Assembly: GCA_946409885.1 (NCBI GenBank)
Contig: CAMJYF010000042.1
Coordinates: 1-9,036 of the forward strand
From: an uncultured Clostridia bacterium
GTDB lineage: Bacteria > Bacillota > Clostridia > Oscillospirales > Acutalibacteraceae
Reading direction: 5' to 3'
Length of the DNA: 9,036 bases
Made by a program: the position numbers and the translations under genes. Shown here in pieces: positions 1 to 5,973 of this stretch (the stretch's first letter is position 1; every line of letters begins with the position of its first letter). A model generated the notes under the pieces. It was not told where the DNA came from, did no database searches, and was given only the letters and a program-made list of their open reading frames with translations.

Positions 1-93
1 TCCCTTTCTGTCTTTTTTGCTTGATTTAAGATTCATTATATACCATAGTAAGGCAGAATGCAATTATTAAATAAAAGAGATTCATTCTGTTTA

Positions 94-122
94 TCGACAT
101 GTGTTGAAAAATGTGTTAAGAT
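94..122 (+). promoter_or_regulatory. Candidate sigma-A-type promoter of the two-component operon
   Basis: TCGACA at 94-99 (5 of 6 to TTGACA) is followed after exactly 17 bp by TAAGAT at 117-122 (4 of 6 to TATAAT). This would place the transcript start near 129, giving a short leader of about 24 nt before the regulator ATG at 153. A second, weaker pair is TTGATT at 21-26 with CATAGT at 44-49. The rest of 1-152 is AT-rich and shows no gene. The assignment rests only on hexamer match and spacing. Confidence 0.45.
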
Positions 123-152
123 GAAAGCAGAACACACAAACGGGTGAGCGCG

Positions 153-839
153 ATGCCAAAGCTGCTGCTGATCGAGGACGACCGTCCCTTGAACGAATCC
201 CTCTGCTTTTTCCTCTCCGGCGAGGGGTATGAGACGGAGGGCGCTTTCTGCGCGGAGGACGCCTTCCGGCAAATGGAAACAACAAAATACGATCTGGTGA
301 TCACCGACGTGATGCTGCCCTCCGTGGACGGCTTTGAGATCGCGAGGCTGCTGCGGCTGTACGATCCCCGCCTGCCCATCATCCTGCTGACGGCGCTGGA
401 CGACTACCGCTCCAAGGAAAAGGGCTACGCCGCGGGCATTGACGACTACCTCACCAAGCCCGTGGAGCCCAACGAGCTGCTGTGGCACGTCAGGGCGCTG
501 CTGCGCCGGTCCGGCGTCACCCGCCAAAAGCAGCTGACCGTGGGCAACCTGACCATGGATACCCTCTCCATGACGGCCTCCTGCGCGGGGGAGGAGATCG
601 CCCTGACGGTGCGGGAGTTCAACCTGCTGCACCATTTTCTGTCTAACCCCGGGGAGATCTTCACCCGCAGCCGCCTGATCGAAAAATTCTGGAGCGGCGA
701 TTCGGAATCCACCCTGCGCTCGGTGGACGTGTACATCACCAAGATCAGGGAAAAAACAAAGGCCTGCGACGGCTTTGAGATCGTCACCGTGCGCGGGCTG
801 GGCTATAAATGCGTGCTGAAGGAGGAAAAGGCGGTATGA
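153..839 (+). CDS. OmpR/PhoB-family DNA-binding response regulator
   Basis: This 228-residue protein is the output half of a two-component system. The receiver domain spans residues 2-118, with acidic pair D9-D10, phosphoacceptor D52 (in VITDVMLPS), switch residue T80 and the conserved lysine K102 (in LTKPVEP). The C-terminal winged-helix DNA-binding domain (about 128-224) carries the family motif LTVREFNLLHHFLSNPGE and ends with the typical VRGLGYK wing. The length is normal for the family. ATG at 153 is preferred over an in-frame GTG at 144 because GGGTGAG at 142-148 then lies upstream as a ribosome site, whereas the GTG would lie inside it. The stop overlaps the kinase start, so the two are co-translated. 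In this family the phosphorylated protein usually dimerises on direct repeats near target promoters. The regulon cannot be told from the window. Confidence 0.95.
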   Translation: MPKLLLIEDDRPLNESLCFFLSGEGYETEGAFCAEDAFRQMETTKYDLVITDVMLPSVDGFEIARLLRLYDPRLPIILLTALDDYRSKEKGYAAGIDDYLTKPVEPNELLWHVRALLRRSGVTRQKQLTVGNLTMDTLSMTASCAGEEIALTVREFNLLHHFLSNPGEIFTRSRLIEKFWSGDSESTLRSVDVYITKIREKTKACDGFEIVTVRGLGYKCVLKEEKAV

Positions 840-1915
840 GCGGACGGTCCGGGAAGGAGAAAAAGCCCCGCAAGAAGATCCGCATCCGGTACAGCATGTT
901 TTCCTTCTACTGGATCGTCGGCCTGTTCATCATGATGGGCATTTCCATCCTGTACACGCTGACGGTCTACCAGCGGCTGGCGGATTATCTGGAGACTACC
1001 GACTCAGAGACCGCGGAGTTCTGGCTGGGGCTGGGCACCTTTCTGTTCCTGTGTCTGTTGTTCACGGTGGTCATCGTCGTCACCCGCCGTGTCACCGTCA
1101 AAAATCCCATCATGAAGATCCTGGACGCCACCAAACGGATCGGCTCCGGGGATTTTTCCGTGCGCCTGCCGGAAAAGCGGCGCTTTCGCAACGAATACGA
1201 CCTGATTTTTGAAAACATCAACCGCCTGGCGGAGGAGCTTTCCGGGATAGAAACCCTGCGGCAGGACTTTGTGGCCAGCGTATCCCACGAGTTCAAGGCC
1301 CCGCTGGCGGTCATCCAGAGCAGCGGCGCCATTCTGCTGCGGGACGACCTTTCGCCGGAGGACCGGGAGAAATACGCCCGCAACGTGTCGGATTCCGCCA
1401 AGCGGCTGGCGGCCATGATCACCAACATCTTAAAGCTGAATAAAATAGAGACCCAGAAGATACTGACCAAAAGCGACCGGGTGATGCTGGCGGAGCAGCT
1501 GCGGGAGGAGATTCTGCTGTTTGAGCCGGAGTGGGAGAAAAAGCGGATCGCCATCGGGATAGAGGCGGACGACGATCTGTGCGTGTACGCGGACCGGGAG
1601 CTGCTGTCGCTGATCTGGACCAACCTGCTTTCCAACGCCTTCAAATTCACGCCGGAAAACGGCACGGTGACCGTGACGGTACAGAAGAAGGACGGCAGGC
1701 CATCCGTCAGCGTGGCGGATACGGGCCCCGGCATTCCGCCGGAACAGCGGGAGCGGATCTTTGAGAAATTCTATCAGGGCGACGCCGCCCACGTCACCCC
1801 CGGCAACGGCCTGGGTCTGGCGCTGGTCAAATCCGTGGCTGACCTGTACGGCTATACCGTGACCGTGGAAAGCGAACCCGGGAAGGGGAGTACGTTCACG
1901 GTGGTGATGGGGTGA
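836..1915 (+). CDS. Membrane sensor histidine kinase (HAMP, HisKA, HATPase)
   Basis: This 359-residue kinase is the partner of the upstream regulator. Order of parts: a basic cytoplasmic N-terminus (KEKKPRKKIRIR), membrane segment 1 at about 22-44, a very short extracytoplasmic loop of about 17 residues, membrane segment 2 at about 62-83, HAMP linker to about 138, then HisKA with phospho-acceptor H151 in SVSHEFKAPL. The ATPase domain has the N box with N267 (NLLSNAFKFTP), G1 box DTGPGIP at 295-301, F box FEKFYQ and G2 box GNGLGLA at 323-329. All catalytic motifs are intact. The start is ATG 836, which overlaps the regulator stop as ATGA and has GGAGG at 821-825; an upstream in-frame ATG at 809 lies inside the regulator and lacks a ribosome site. 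The tiny outer loop suggests sensing within the membrane or through a partner protein, which is an inference. No ligand is predictable. Confidence 0.95.
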   Translation: MSGRSGKEKKPRKKIRIRYSMFSFYWIVGLFIMMGISILYTLTVYQRLADYLETTDSETAEFWLGLGTFLFLCLLFTVVIVVTRRVTVKNPIMKILDATKRIGSGDFSVRLPEKRRFRNEYDLIFENINRLAEELSGIETLRQDFVASVSHEFKAPLAVIQSSGAILLRDDLSPEDREKYARNVSDSAKRLAAMITNILKLNKIETQKILTKSDRVMLAEQLREEILLFEPEWEKKRIAIGIEADDDLCVYADRELLSLIWTNLLSNAFKFTPENGTVTVTVQKKDGRPSVSVADTGPGIPPEQRERIFEKFYQGDAAHVTPGNGLGLALVKSVADLYGYTVTVESEPGKGSTFTVVMG

Positions 1916-1934
1916 TTTTTATAGGCGGTAGGCA

Positions 1935-2035
1935 GTAGCACGGCGCATTGCGCCGTCTGTTGAGGGTGAAACATTATATTATAACGCTTTGAATGTTGTT
2001 TTCGCTTGGAATGACGGCGTGATACGCCGTGCTAC
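1935..2035. repeat. REPIN-like pair of inverted GTAG-headed palindromes
   Basis: Two 23-bp arms face each other: 1935-1957 on the plus strand and 2013-2035 inverted, 55 bp apart, matching at 20 of 23 positions. Each arm starts (on its own strand) with GTAG, then C, then a hairpin with a 7-bp stem and 3-nt loop: ACGGCGC/GCGCCGT with loop ATT at 1940-1956, and ACGGCGT/ACGCCGT with a 3-nt loop at 2014-2030. The innermost pair is C-G in one arm and T-A in the other, so pairing is kept while sequence changes. A GTAG tetranucleotide next to a palindrome, in an inverted pair with GTAG and CTAC facing outward, is the known layout of REP/REPIN elements moved by RAYT (Y1) transposases. No such transposase is present here. 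The element lies between convergent operons. Membership in a genomic family is inferred. Confidence 0.6.
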
Positions 2036-2072
2036 GTGATGACCCCAATTCCTCTTTTCCGCATAAAACACA

Positions 2073-2098
2073 GCGCCCGCCGGTCATCCGGCGGGCGC
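2073..2098 (-). terminator. Intrinsic terminator of the sigma/beta-propeller operon
   Basis: A perfect 11-bp stem, GCGCCCGCCGG at 2073-2083 with CCGGCGGGCGC at 2088-2098, closes a TCAT loop. It begins 23 bp beyond the stop codon of the propeller gene on the minus strand. Read on that strand it is followed by TGTGTTTTATG, a moderate U-rich tract. On the plus strand there is no T-run after it, so it serves mainly the minus-strand operon, although such a GC-rich stem could also slow transcripts from the kinase gene. Confidence 0.7.
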
Positions 2099-2120
2099 GT
2101 TGGGTATAGAAAGGGTTCAC

Positions 2121-4580
2121 TTATCGGGAGGGGACTTCCGTGGTGGCCGCCGCCGTTTCCGGTACGGTATCGGGGACGGACGCGCCGTCGATGGGAAGTG
2201 CGCCCGGCGCAAGGGTGGTGGCTTCCTCCGCGGGCGCCGGAGTTCCCTCCGGATTGTAGGCCGGGGTGGTCATCACCGCGTCGCCGCCGTCATACAGAAT
2301 GGGGGCTTCCGCGCCGGTCATGGATTCCCAGTCGATCCCGTCGGGATGGTTGTGCTCCCGGTAGAGCTTTTCAAAGTAGTCCGCAAAGCTCTCTTTGTAC
2401 AGCAGGTCGCCGGAGGCCATGTCAAAGGAGGCCAGATACGGCTGGCCGCTGACGGCGTACACCGTATCGCCGATATACAGCGCCCGTTCGCAGTTGCACC
2501 AAAAGCCCTCCTCCTCGTTGATCAGGTAACGGTTCAGCTCGGTCAGCTTTCCGTCCGTTACCGCCACGCGCACCGCGCCGGTGCGGTTGCTGAAGCCGGA
2601 GGAGTAGACGACGCCGTCGTCCTCATAGAATTCATTGTAGAGATCCAGCGGGATCAGGAAGGAACCGTCGGCTTTTACCGTGACAAAGGCCTTGTAATCC
2701 GACTGCAGCCAGGCGTTTTCAAAGATGATGCTGTCCAGCTCCCGGGGGGCGGTGGGGTCGCTCACGTCAAACAGGCTGATCTTGGCGGAACCGTCAATGC
2801 CGTCCTCCGTTCCGCCGGAGCCGATACCGATCAGCAGGCCGTCGCCCGCCGGGTGCAGGTAGGAGGAGAAGCCGGGCAGCTTTACCTCGCCCTTGATCAC
2901 GGGCTTGGCGGGATCGGACAGGTCGATGACGAACAGCGGGTCCGTCTGCACAAAGGTGACCACGTAGGCCGTGTCGCCCATAAAGCGCACGCTTTTGATG
3001 ATCTCCCCGGGGGCAATCCCTTTCAGTTCGCCCACTTGCTCCAGCTTGTCGTTCAGCACGTAGACCACATTTTCATCATTCTTCGTGGCGGCCAGCCGCA
3101 GATAGCCGTTGTACGCGTCCAAAGACCAGCTGTTCAGCAGGTAGCCCTCCACCGTGCCTTTCGCTTTATAGGCGGGCTTGGGGGCGGTGATATCAAAGGA
3201 GAGAACGGTGGTCTTCGTCTCCTCGGGGGCGACGGGGACGGCGGAGCGCCACACCATATCGGTAACGGCGGTGCTCCAGTTGTATTCGGTGTTGTAAATA
3301 TACAGGGTGTCGGCGGTGCAGTAGACCTGGCACCCGCCGCCGAACAGCACGGCGGTCTCCGGCGTTTTGCCCAGGTCGGAAAGGTCCGCCTTGGTCACCA
3401 CCACATAGGAATCCGGCTTGGCGGTATTCACAACGGCGATATCCGCCGCGCCCACCAGGCACTTTTCCCCGTCCGCCCGGTCGTAGGTGCCGGGAATGAC
3501 GTTGTCGGCGGTGTAGGTTTCGGCGTAGCTGTCAATGTAGTAGTTGGAGATGGTCAGCAGGCTGTTTCCCACCACCCGGCTGGAAAGATATGTGCCGTCC
3601 TGCCAGTATTCCCGGATCAGCTGCGGGGCGGCCCGGTCGGCGATGTCGTAGACCATCACGCCGCTGACGGTTTTGTTGTTGCGCCAGTCCTCGTCGCAGG
3701 ACCAGTGGTCCACCATGGCGTAAAGCCTGTTGCCGGATACGTAAATTTCCTGCAGGTTGGCGCCGCCGTAGCGGGGGTCGCCGCCCTTCATCACGTCGTA
3801 CTGGCAGTCGACGGTCCCGGTCAGGGTCAGCGTGCCGTCGGCCTCCGCTTTGAACATACCGATGATGCTGTTGTAGGAGGCCACGTAGAGATATTTCCCG
3901 TCGGTCTTGAAGCGGTCCGCCTCTCCGATGCCCTCCACCCGGGTGTTGGTTTCGGCGAAATCCACGCCGCCCGCGGTGGTGACGGAGGAGGTCTCTTCGG
4001 CCCTCTCGTTGTCGGCGGAGGGCGCGGGAGCTGCGGGTGCGGAGGAAGCGTTTTCCGCTGCCGCGCCGGCCGCCATGGTGGCGGATTCGGCGGGATAAGC
4101 GTCAACGCCGCCGTTCGTCCCGTCGGAGACCGCGCCGTACTCCGGCAGCATTGCGCCCGCGGCCATTTCCGGCACGGCATAATCCGCGTCCGCCGCTTTC
4201 GAGGCGCCGTTAAAGGAACGGAAGGTGTACTTCGCCTCCTCCGCCTTTTTGTATTTGGCGTAGTCCTTTACAATGGCCACAATGTCGTCGTAGCTCTGCG
4301 CGTAGGCAATGCCCTTGTCCTCCGTCACGGGGAGCTGTTTGGGCGCGTACACGCCGTAATCCAGCGCGGTGAAAATGCCCAGTGCCACGCAGGCCGCGGC
4401 GGCCACGCCCACAAACCGCCTTATCATCACCTTTTTGTTGCGCTTCTGCTTTTTGCCGGAAACCAGGTCCGCGATGCTGTCCTCTTGCAGGCTGTCGGGC
4501 AGGCGGATGCGCTCCTCGTTGGTCTCGATGTTGGCCCGCAGGAAGGCCGCGTCCCGTTCGATATTGTCATAGTTCTTCAT
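2121..4580 (-). CDS. Membrane-anchored beta-propeller domain protein, probable ECF sigma partner
   Basis: The protein is 819 residues. Residues 1-53 are charged and probably cytoplasmic; one membrane segment follows at about 55-74 (FVGVAAAACVALGIFTAL), preceded by a basic stretch that favours N-in topology. Residues about 125-205 form an Ala/Ser/Pro/Glu-rich linker. The region from about 207 to 745 matches the beta-propeller family of Pfam PF09826 as I recall it, with the opening signature ETNTRVEGIGEADRFKTDGK (about 210-229). A Pro/Thr/Ala-rich tail completes the extracytoplasmic part. ATG 4580 has GAGAGG overlapping the sigma-factor stop (13 bp gap), so the two are probably translationally coupled; an in-frame TTG at 4604 lies inside the sigma gene. 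The context suggests a membrane anti-sigma factor or sensor controlling the ECF factor, but the N-terminus lacks the Cys/His zinc motif of ZAS anti-sigma factors. Function is inferred from position; domain assignment is firm. Confidence 0.88.
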   Translation of the reverse strand: MKNYDNIERDAAFLRANIETNEERIRLPDSLQEDSIADLVSGKKQKRNKKVMIRRFVGVAAAACVALGIFTALDYGVYAPKQLPVTEDKGIAYAQSYDDIVAIVKDYAKYKKAEEAKYTFRSFNGASKAADADYAVPEMAAGAMLPEYGAVSDGTNGGVDAYPAESATMAAGAAAENASSAPAAPAPSADNERAEETSSVTTAGGVDFAETNTRVEGIGEADRFKTDGKYLYVASYNSIIGMFKAEADGTLTLTGTVDCQYDVMKGGDPRYGGANLQEIYVSGNRLYAMVDHWSCDEDWRNNKTVSGVMVYDIADRAAPQLIREYWQDGTYLSSRVVGNSLLTISNYYIDSYAETYTADNVIPGTYDRADGEKCLVGAADIAVVNTAKPDSYVVVTKADLSDLGKTPETAVLFGGGCQVYCTADTLYIYNTEYNWSTAVTDMVWRSAVPVAPEETKTTVLSFDITAPKPAYKAKGTVEGYLLNSWSLDAYNGYLRLAATKNDENVVYVLNDKLEQVGELKGIAPGEIIKSVRFMGDTAYVVTFVQTDPLFVIDLSDPAKPVIKGEVKLPGFSSYLHPAGDGLLIGIGSGGTEDGIDGSAKISLFDVSDPTAPRELDSIIFENAWLQSDYKAFVTVKADGSFLIPLDLYNEFYEDDGVVYSSGFSNRTGAVRVAVTDGKLTELNRYLINEEEGFWCNCERALYIGDTVYAVSGQPYLASFDMASGDLLYKESFADYFEKLYREHNHPDGIDWESMTGAEAPILYDGGDAVMTTPAYNPEGTPAPAEEATTLAPGALPIDGASVPDTVPETAAATTEVPSR

Positions 4581-4593
4581 GTTCGGCACCCTC

Positions 4594-5118
4594 TCAGTTT
4601 TCAAGCTCGGCTCTCAGTTTATGTAAGGAACGGGAAAGACGTGAACGGACCGTGTTCGCCTTGATCCCCGTGATCTGCGCGATCTCTTTTGAGCTGTATC
4701 CCTCCAGCACGGAGAGCAGCACGATCTGCCTGTCGTCGTCCGGCAGGGCGTTCATCAGCTCCGCCAGCTCAAAGCGCAGCGCGTGGTCCTGCCCGGAGGA
4801 AACGTCGGCAAGGGTGGGGAATTCGTCGGTGAGATCCTCCTGGCGGTTTGACCGCTTCAGCAGATACTTTTTGCACTCGTTGGAAAGGATCTTGAAAAAC
4901 CACGACCGGAAGGACTCCGGTTTTTTCAGGTACCGGATGTTTTTGTAGGCGGAAAGCGCGGCGTCCTGCACCGCGTCCTCCGCGTCCGCCTCCCGGTGGA
5001 GATAGTACAGCGCAAAGCGGTACAGCTCGTGGGAAAGCGAGGCGTACAGCCGCCCGAAAGCGTCCGCGTCGCCTTTCTTCGCTTCTTTGATCAGGTCTTT
5101 CATCAGCAATTCGTTCAT
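4594..5118 (-). CDS. ECF-type RNA polymerase sigma factor (sigma-70 family)
   Basis: This 174-residue protein has only sigma regions 2 and 4, as ECF factors do. Region 2 covers about residues 10-88, including the aromatic/basic promoter-melting segment (FRSWFFKILSNECKKYL). Region 4 covers about 118-170, with helix-turn-helix GYSSKEIAQITGIKANTVRS at 140-159 that would read the -35 element. The linker between them is acidic. ATG 5118 is chosen because GGGG and AAGGA lie just upstream; an in-frame ATG at 5142 has no ribosome site and would add eight residues. The stop codon overlaps the ribosome site of the beta-propeller gene. ECF factors of this kind usually switch on their own operon when a membrane partner releases them. 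The subgroup and the signal cannot be told from sequence alone. Confidence 0.93.
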   Translation of the reverse strand: MNELLMKDLIKEAKKGDADAFGRLYASLSHELYRFALYYLHREADAEDAVQDAALSAYKNIRYLKKPESFRSWFFKILSNECKKYLLKRSNRQEDLTDEFPTLADVSSGQDHALRFELAELMNALPDDDRQIVLLSVLEGYSSKEIAQITGIKANTVRSRLSRSLHKLRAELEN

Positions 5119-5188
5119 ATCATTCCCCGTCCTTGCACACATAAGAGTGCTGAAAACCAGAAAGTGTTGCGAAAAAAACAGCAGGATG

Positions 5189-5216
5189 TTGACTTTTTTG
5201 AAAAAATGAGTATCCT
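5189..5216 (+). promoter_or_regulatory. Promoter of the AbrB-PIN toxin-antitoxin operon
   Basis: TTGACT at 5189-5194 (5 of 6) is followed after 16 bp by TATCCT at 5211-5216 (4 of 6), with a further AT-rich TATAAG just downstream at 5216-5221. The spacer holds a symmetrical T6-G-A6 tract at 5194-5206, which could bend DNA or serve as an operator for the self-regulating antitoxin. A good ribosome site, AAGGAGG at 5242-5248, follows. The 138-bp space at 5119-5256 also has to hold the divergent promoter of the sigma operon. Confidence 0.55.
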
Positions 5217-5256
5217 ATAAGTAAAGAATGTAAAGAAATTCAAGGAGGAACCATTG

Positions 5257-5514
5257 ATGGAGGTTGCGAAAATTTCAAGCAAAGGGCAGATCACGATCCC
5301 GCTTTCCGTCCGTAAAGCGCTGAAGCTGAAGACCGGCGACAAGGTGGTCATTCAGGAGGAAAACGGAAGGTTCTATTTTGACAACGCCGCGCTGGTGGCC
5401 TTTTCCAGAGTGGAGCAGGCGTTTGCCGGGGCGGCGGAAGAGGCCGGTTTTTCATCGGAAGAAGAAATGCAGGCGTATATGAAAGAGATCCGCAAGGACG
5501 TGCGAGGGTATTGA
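5257..5514 (+). CDS. AbrB/MazE-like antitoxin (SpoVT-AbrB domain)
   Basis: This 85-residue protein starts with a swapped-hairpin AbrB DNA-binding domain at residues 3-46, carrying the hallmark ISSKGQITIPLSVRKALKLK followed by GDKVVI. The acidic, helical C-terminal tail (about 48-85) is what binds and blocks the toxin in related pairs. ATG 5257 is chosen over an adjacent TTG at 5254 because it sits 8 nt after AAGGAGG. Its stop is 3 bp from the toxin start, so the pair is co-translated, antitoxin first, as is usual for type II systems. In known systems the antitoxin, alone or with toxin, represses its own promoter. The role is inferred from domain and neighbour; no activity is shown. Confidence 0.92.
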   Translation: MEVAKISSKGQITIPLSVRKALKLKTGDKVVIQEENGRFYFDNAALVAFSRVEQAFAGAAEEAGFSSEEEMQAYMKEIRKDVRGY

Positions 5515-5517
5515 GCC

Positions 5518-5919
5518 ATGAAGGTCATGCTGGATACCAACATTCTGATTTCGGCGATATTTTTTCCCTCTGCGCAGACAAGAGCGTTTGTAAAGACGAT
5601 CGCGGCGGGGCACCATATTGTATTATGCGATTATGTGATCGATGAACTGCGGCTGGTGGTGGAACGTAAGTTCCCTGCAAAAAAGGAGACGTTGGAACAG
5701 TTTTTTGTAGAACTGCCCTTTTCTCTGGTCCACACGCCGCAGATTATCCCGGTTGGGAAATATCCGTCGGTCCGAGACGGAAATGATACGCCGATCCTCG
5801 CGACGGCCATACTGGAAGACGTCGATCTCTCTATTACCGGGGATAAGGATTTTCTGGTTTTGGAAACGGAAACCCCGAAAATCCTGACAATGAAAGATTT
5901 TCTGGAACGATATCAATAA
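5518..5919 (+). CDS. PIN-domain ribonuclease toxin, type II toxin-antitoxin
   Basis: This 133-residue protein is a single PIN domain of the kind annotated as putative toxin-antitoxin system toxin component, PIN family. The acidic metal-binding residues appear in order: D6 in MLDTNILISA, E43 in DYVIDEL, D90 in RDGNDTPILA and D109 in ITGDKDFL. All are present, so it is probably an active Mg-dependent RNase. The AbrB antitoxin lies 3 bp upstream and would hold it inactive. The ribosome site is the GAGGG stretch just upstream, inside the end of the antitoxin gene, consistent with coupling. The coding sequence is visibly AT-richer than the sigma and propeller genes, which fits a mobile or recently gained module. 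The RNA target cannot be predicted. Confidence 0.92.
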   Translation: MKVMLDTNILISAIFFPSAQTRAFVKTIAAGHHIVLCDYVIDELRLVVERKFPAKKETLEQFFVELPFSLVHTPQIIPVGKYPSVRDGNDTPILATAILEDVDLSITGDKDFLVLETETPKILTMKDFLERYQ

Positions 5920-5940
5920 CACTTTATTTGCGACGAAATC

Positions 5941-5956
5941 ACCCGACAAGTCGGGT
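5941..5956. promoter_or_regulatory. Short palindrome between the toxin and ATPase genes
   Basis: ACCCGAC at 5941-5947 and GTCGGGT at 5950-5956 form a perfect 7-bp inverted repeat with AA between them. As RNA it would be a 6-bp stem with loop CAAG. No T-run follows, so it is not an ordinary terminator. It sits 6 bp upstream of the GGAGG ribosome site of the ATPase gene. It may be an operator, an mRNA processing or stabilising hairpin, or chance. Confidence 0.4.
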
Positions 5957-5973
5957 AAATTCGGAGGATGCAT

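Noticed and set aside
144..152. GTG start three codons upstream of the regulator
   Set aside because: It lies inside the GGGTGAG ribosome site that serves ATG 153, and adds residues not usual before the receiver domain.
809..835. Upstream ATG for the kinase
   Set aside because: It lies within the regulator gene with no ribosome site; ATG 836 has GGAGG and the typical ATGA overlap.
985..1734. 249-residue open frame on the minus strand
   Set aside because: It is antisense to the histidine kinase and Ser/Arg-rich with no domain.
1935..2035. Terminator of the histidine kinase gene
   Set aside because: Neither hairpin is followed by T residues on the plus strand; the GTAG heads and inverted pairing fit a REPIN-like element better.
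4581..4604. TTG start for the propeller protein
   Set aside because: It is a rare start inside the sigma gene; ATG 4580 has its own ribosome site.
2100..4664. 854-residue open frame on the plus strand
   Set aside because: It is antisense to the beta-propeller gene, which has a family signature, membrane segment and ribosome site. The antisense product is Gly/Val/His-rich with no recognisable domain, as expected from GC-rich codon shadowing.
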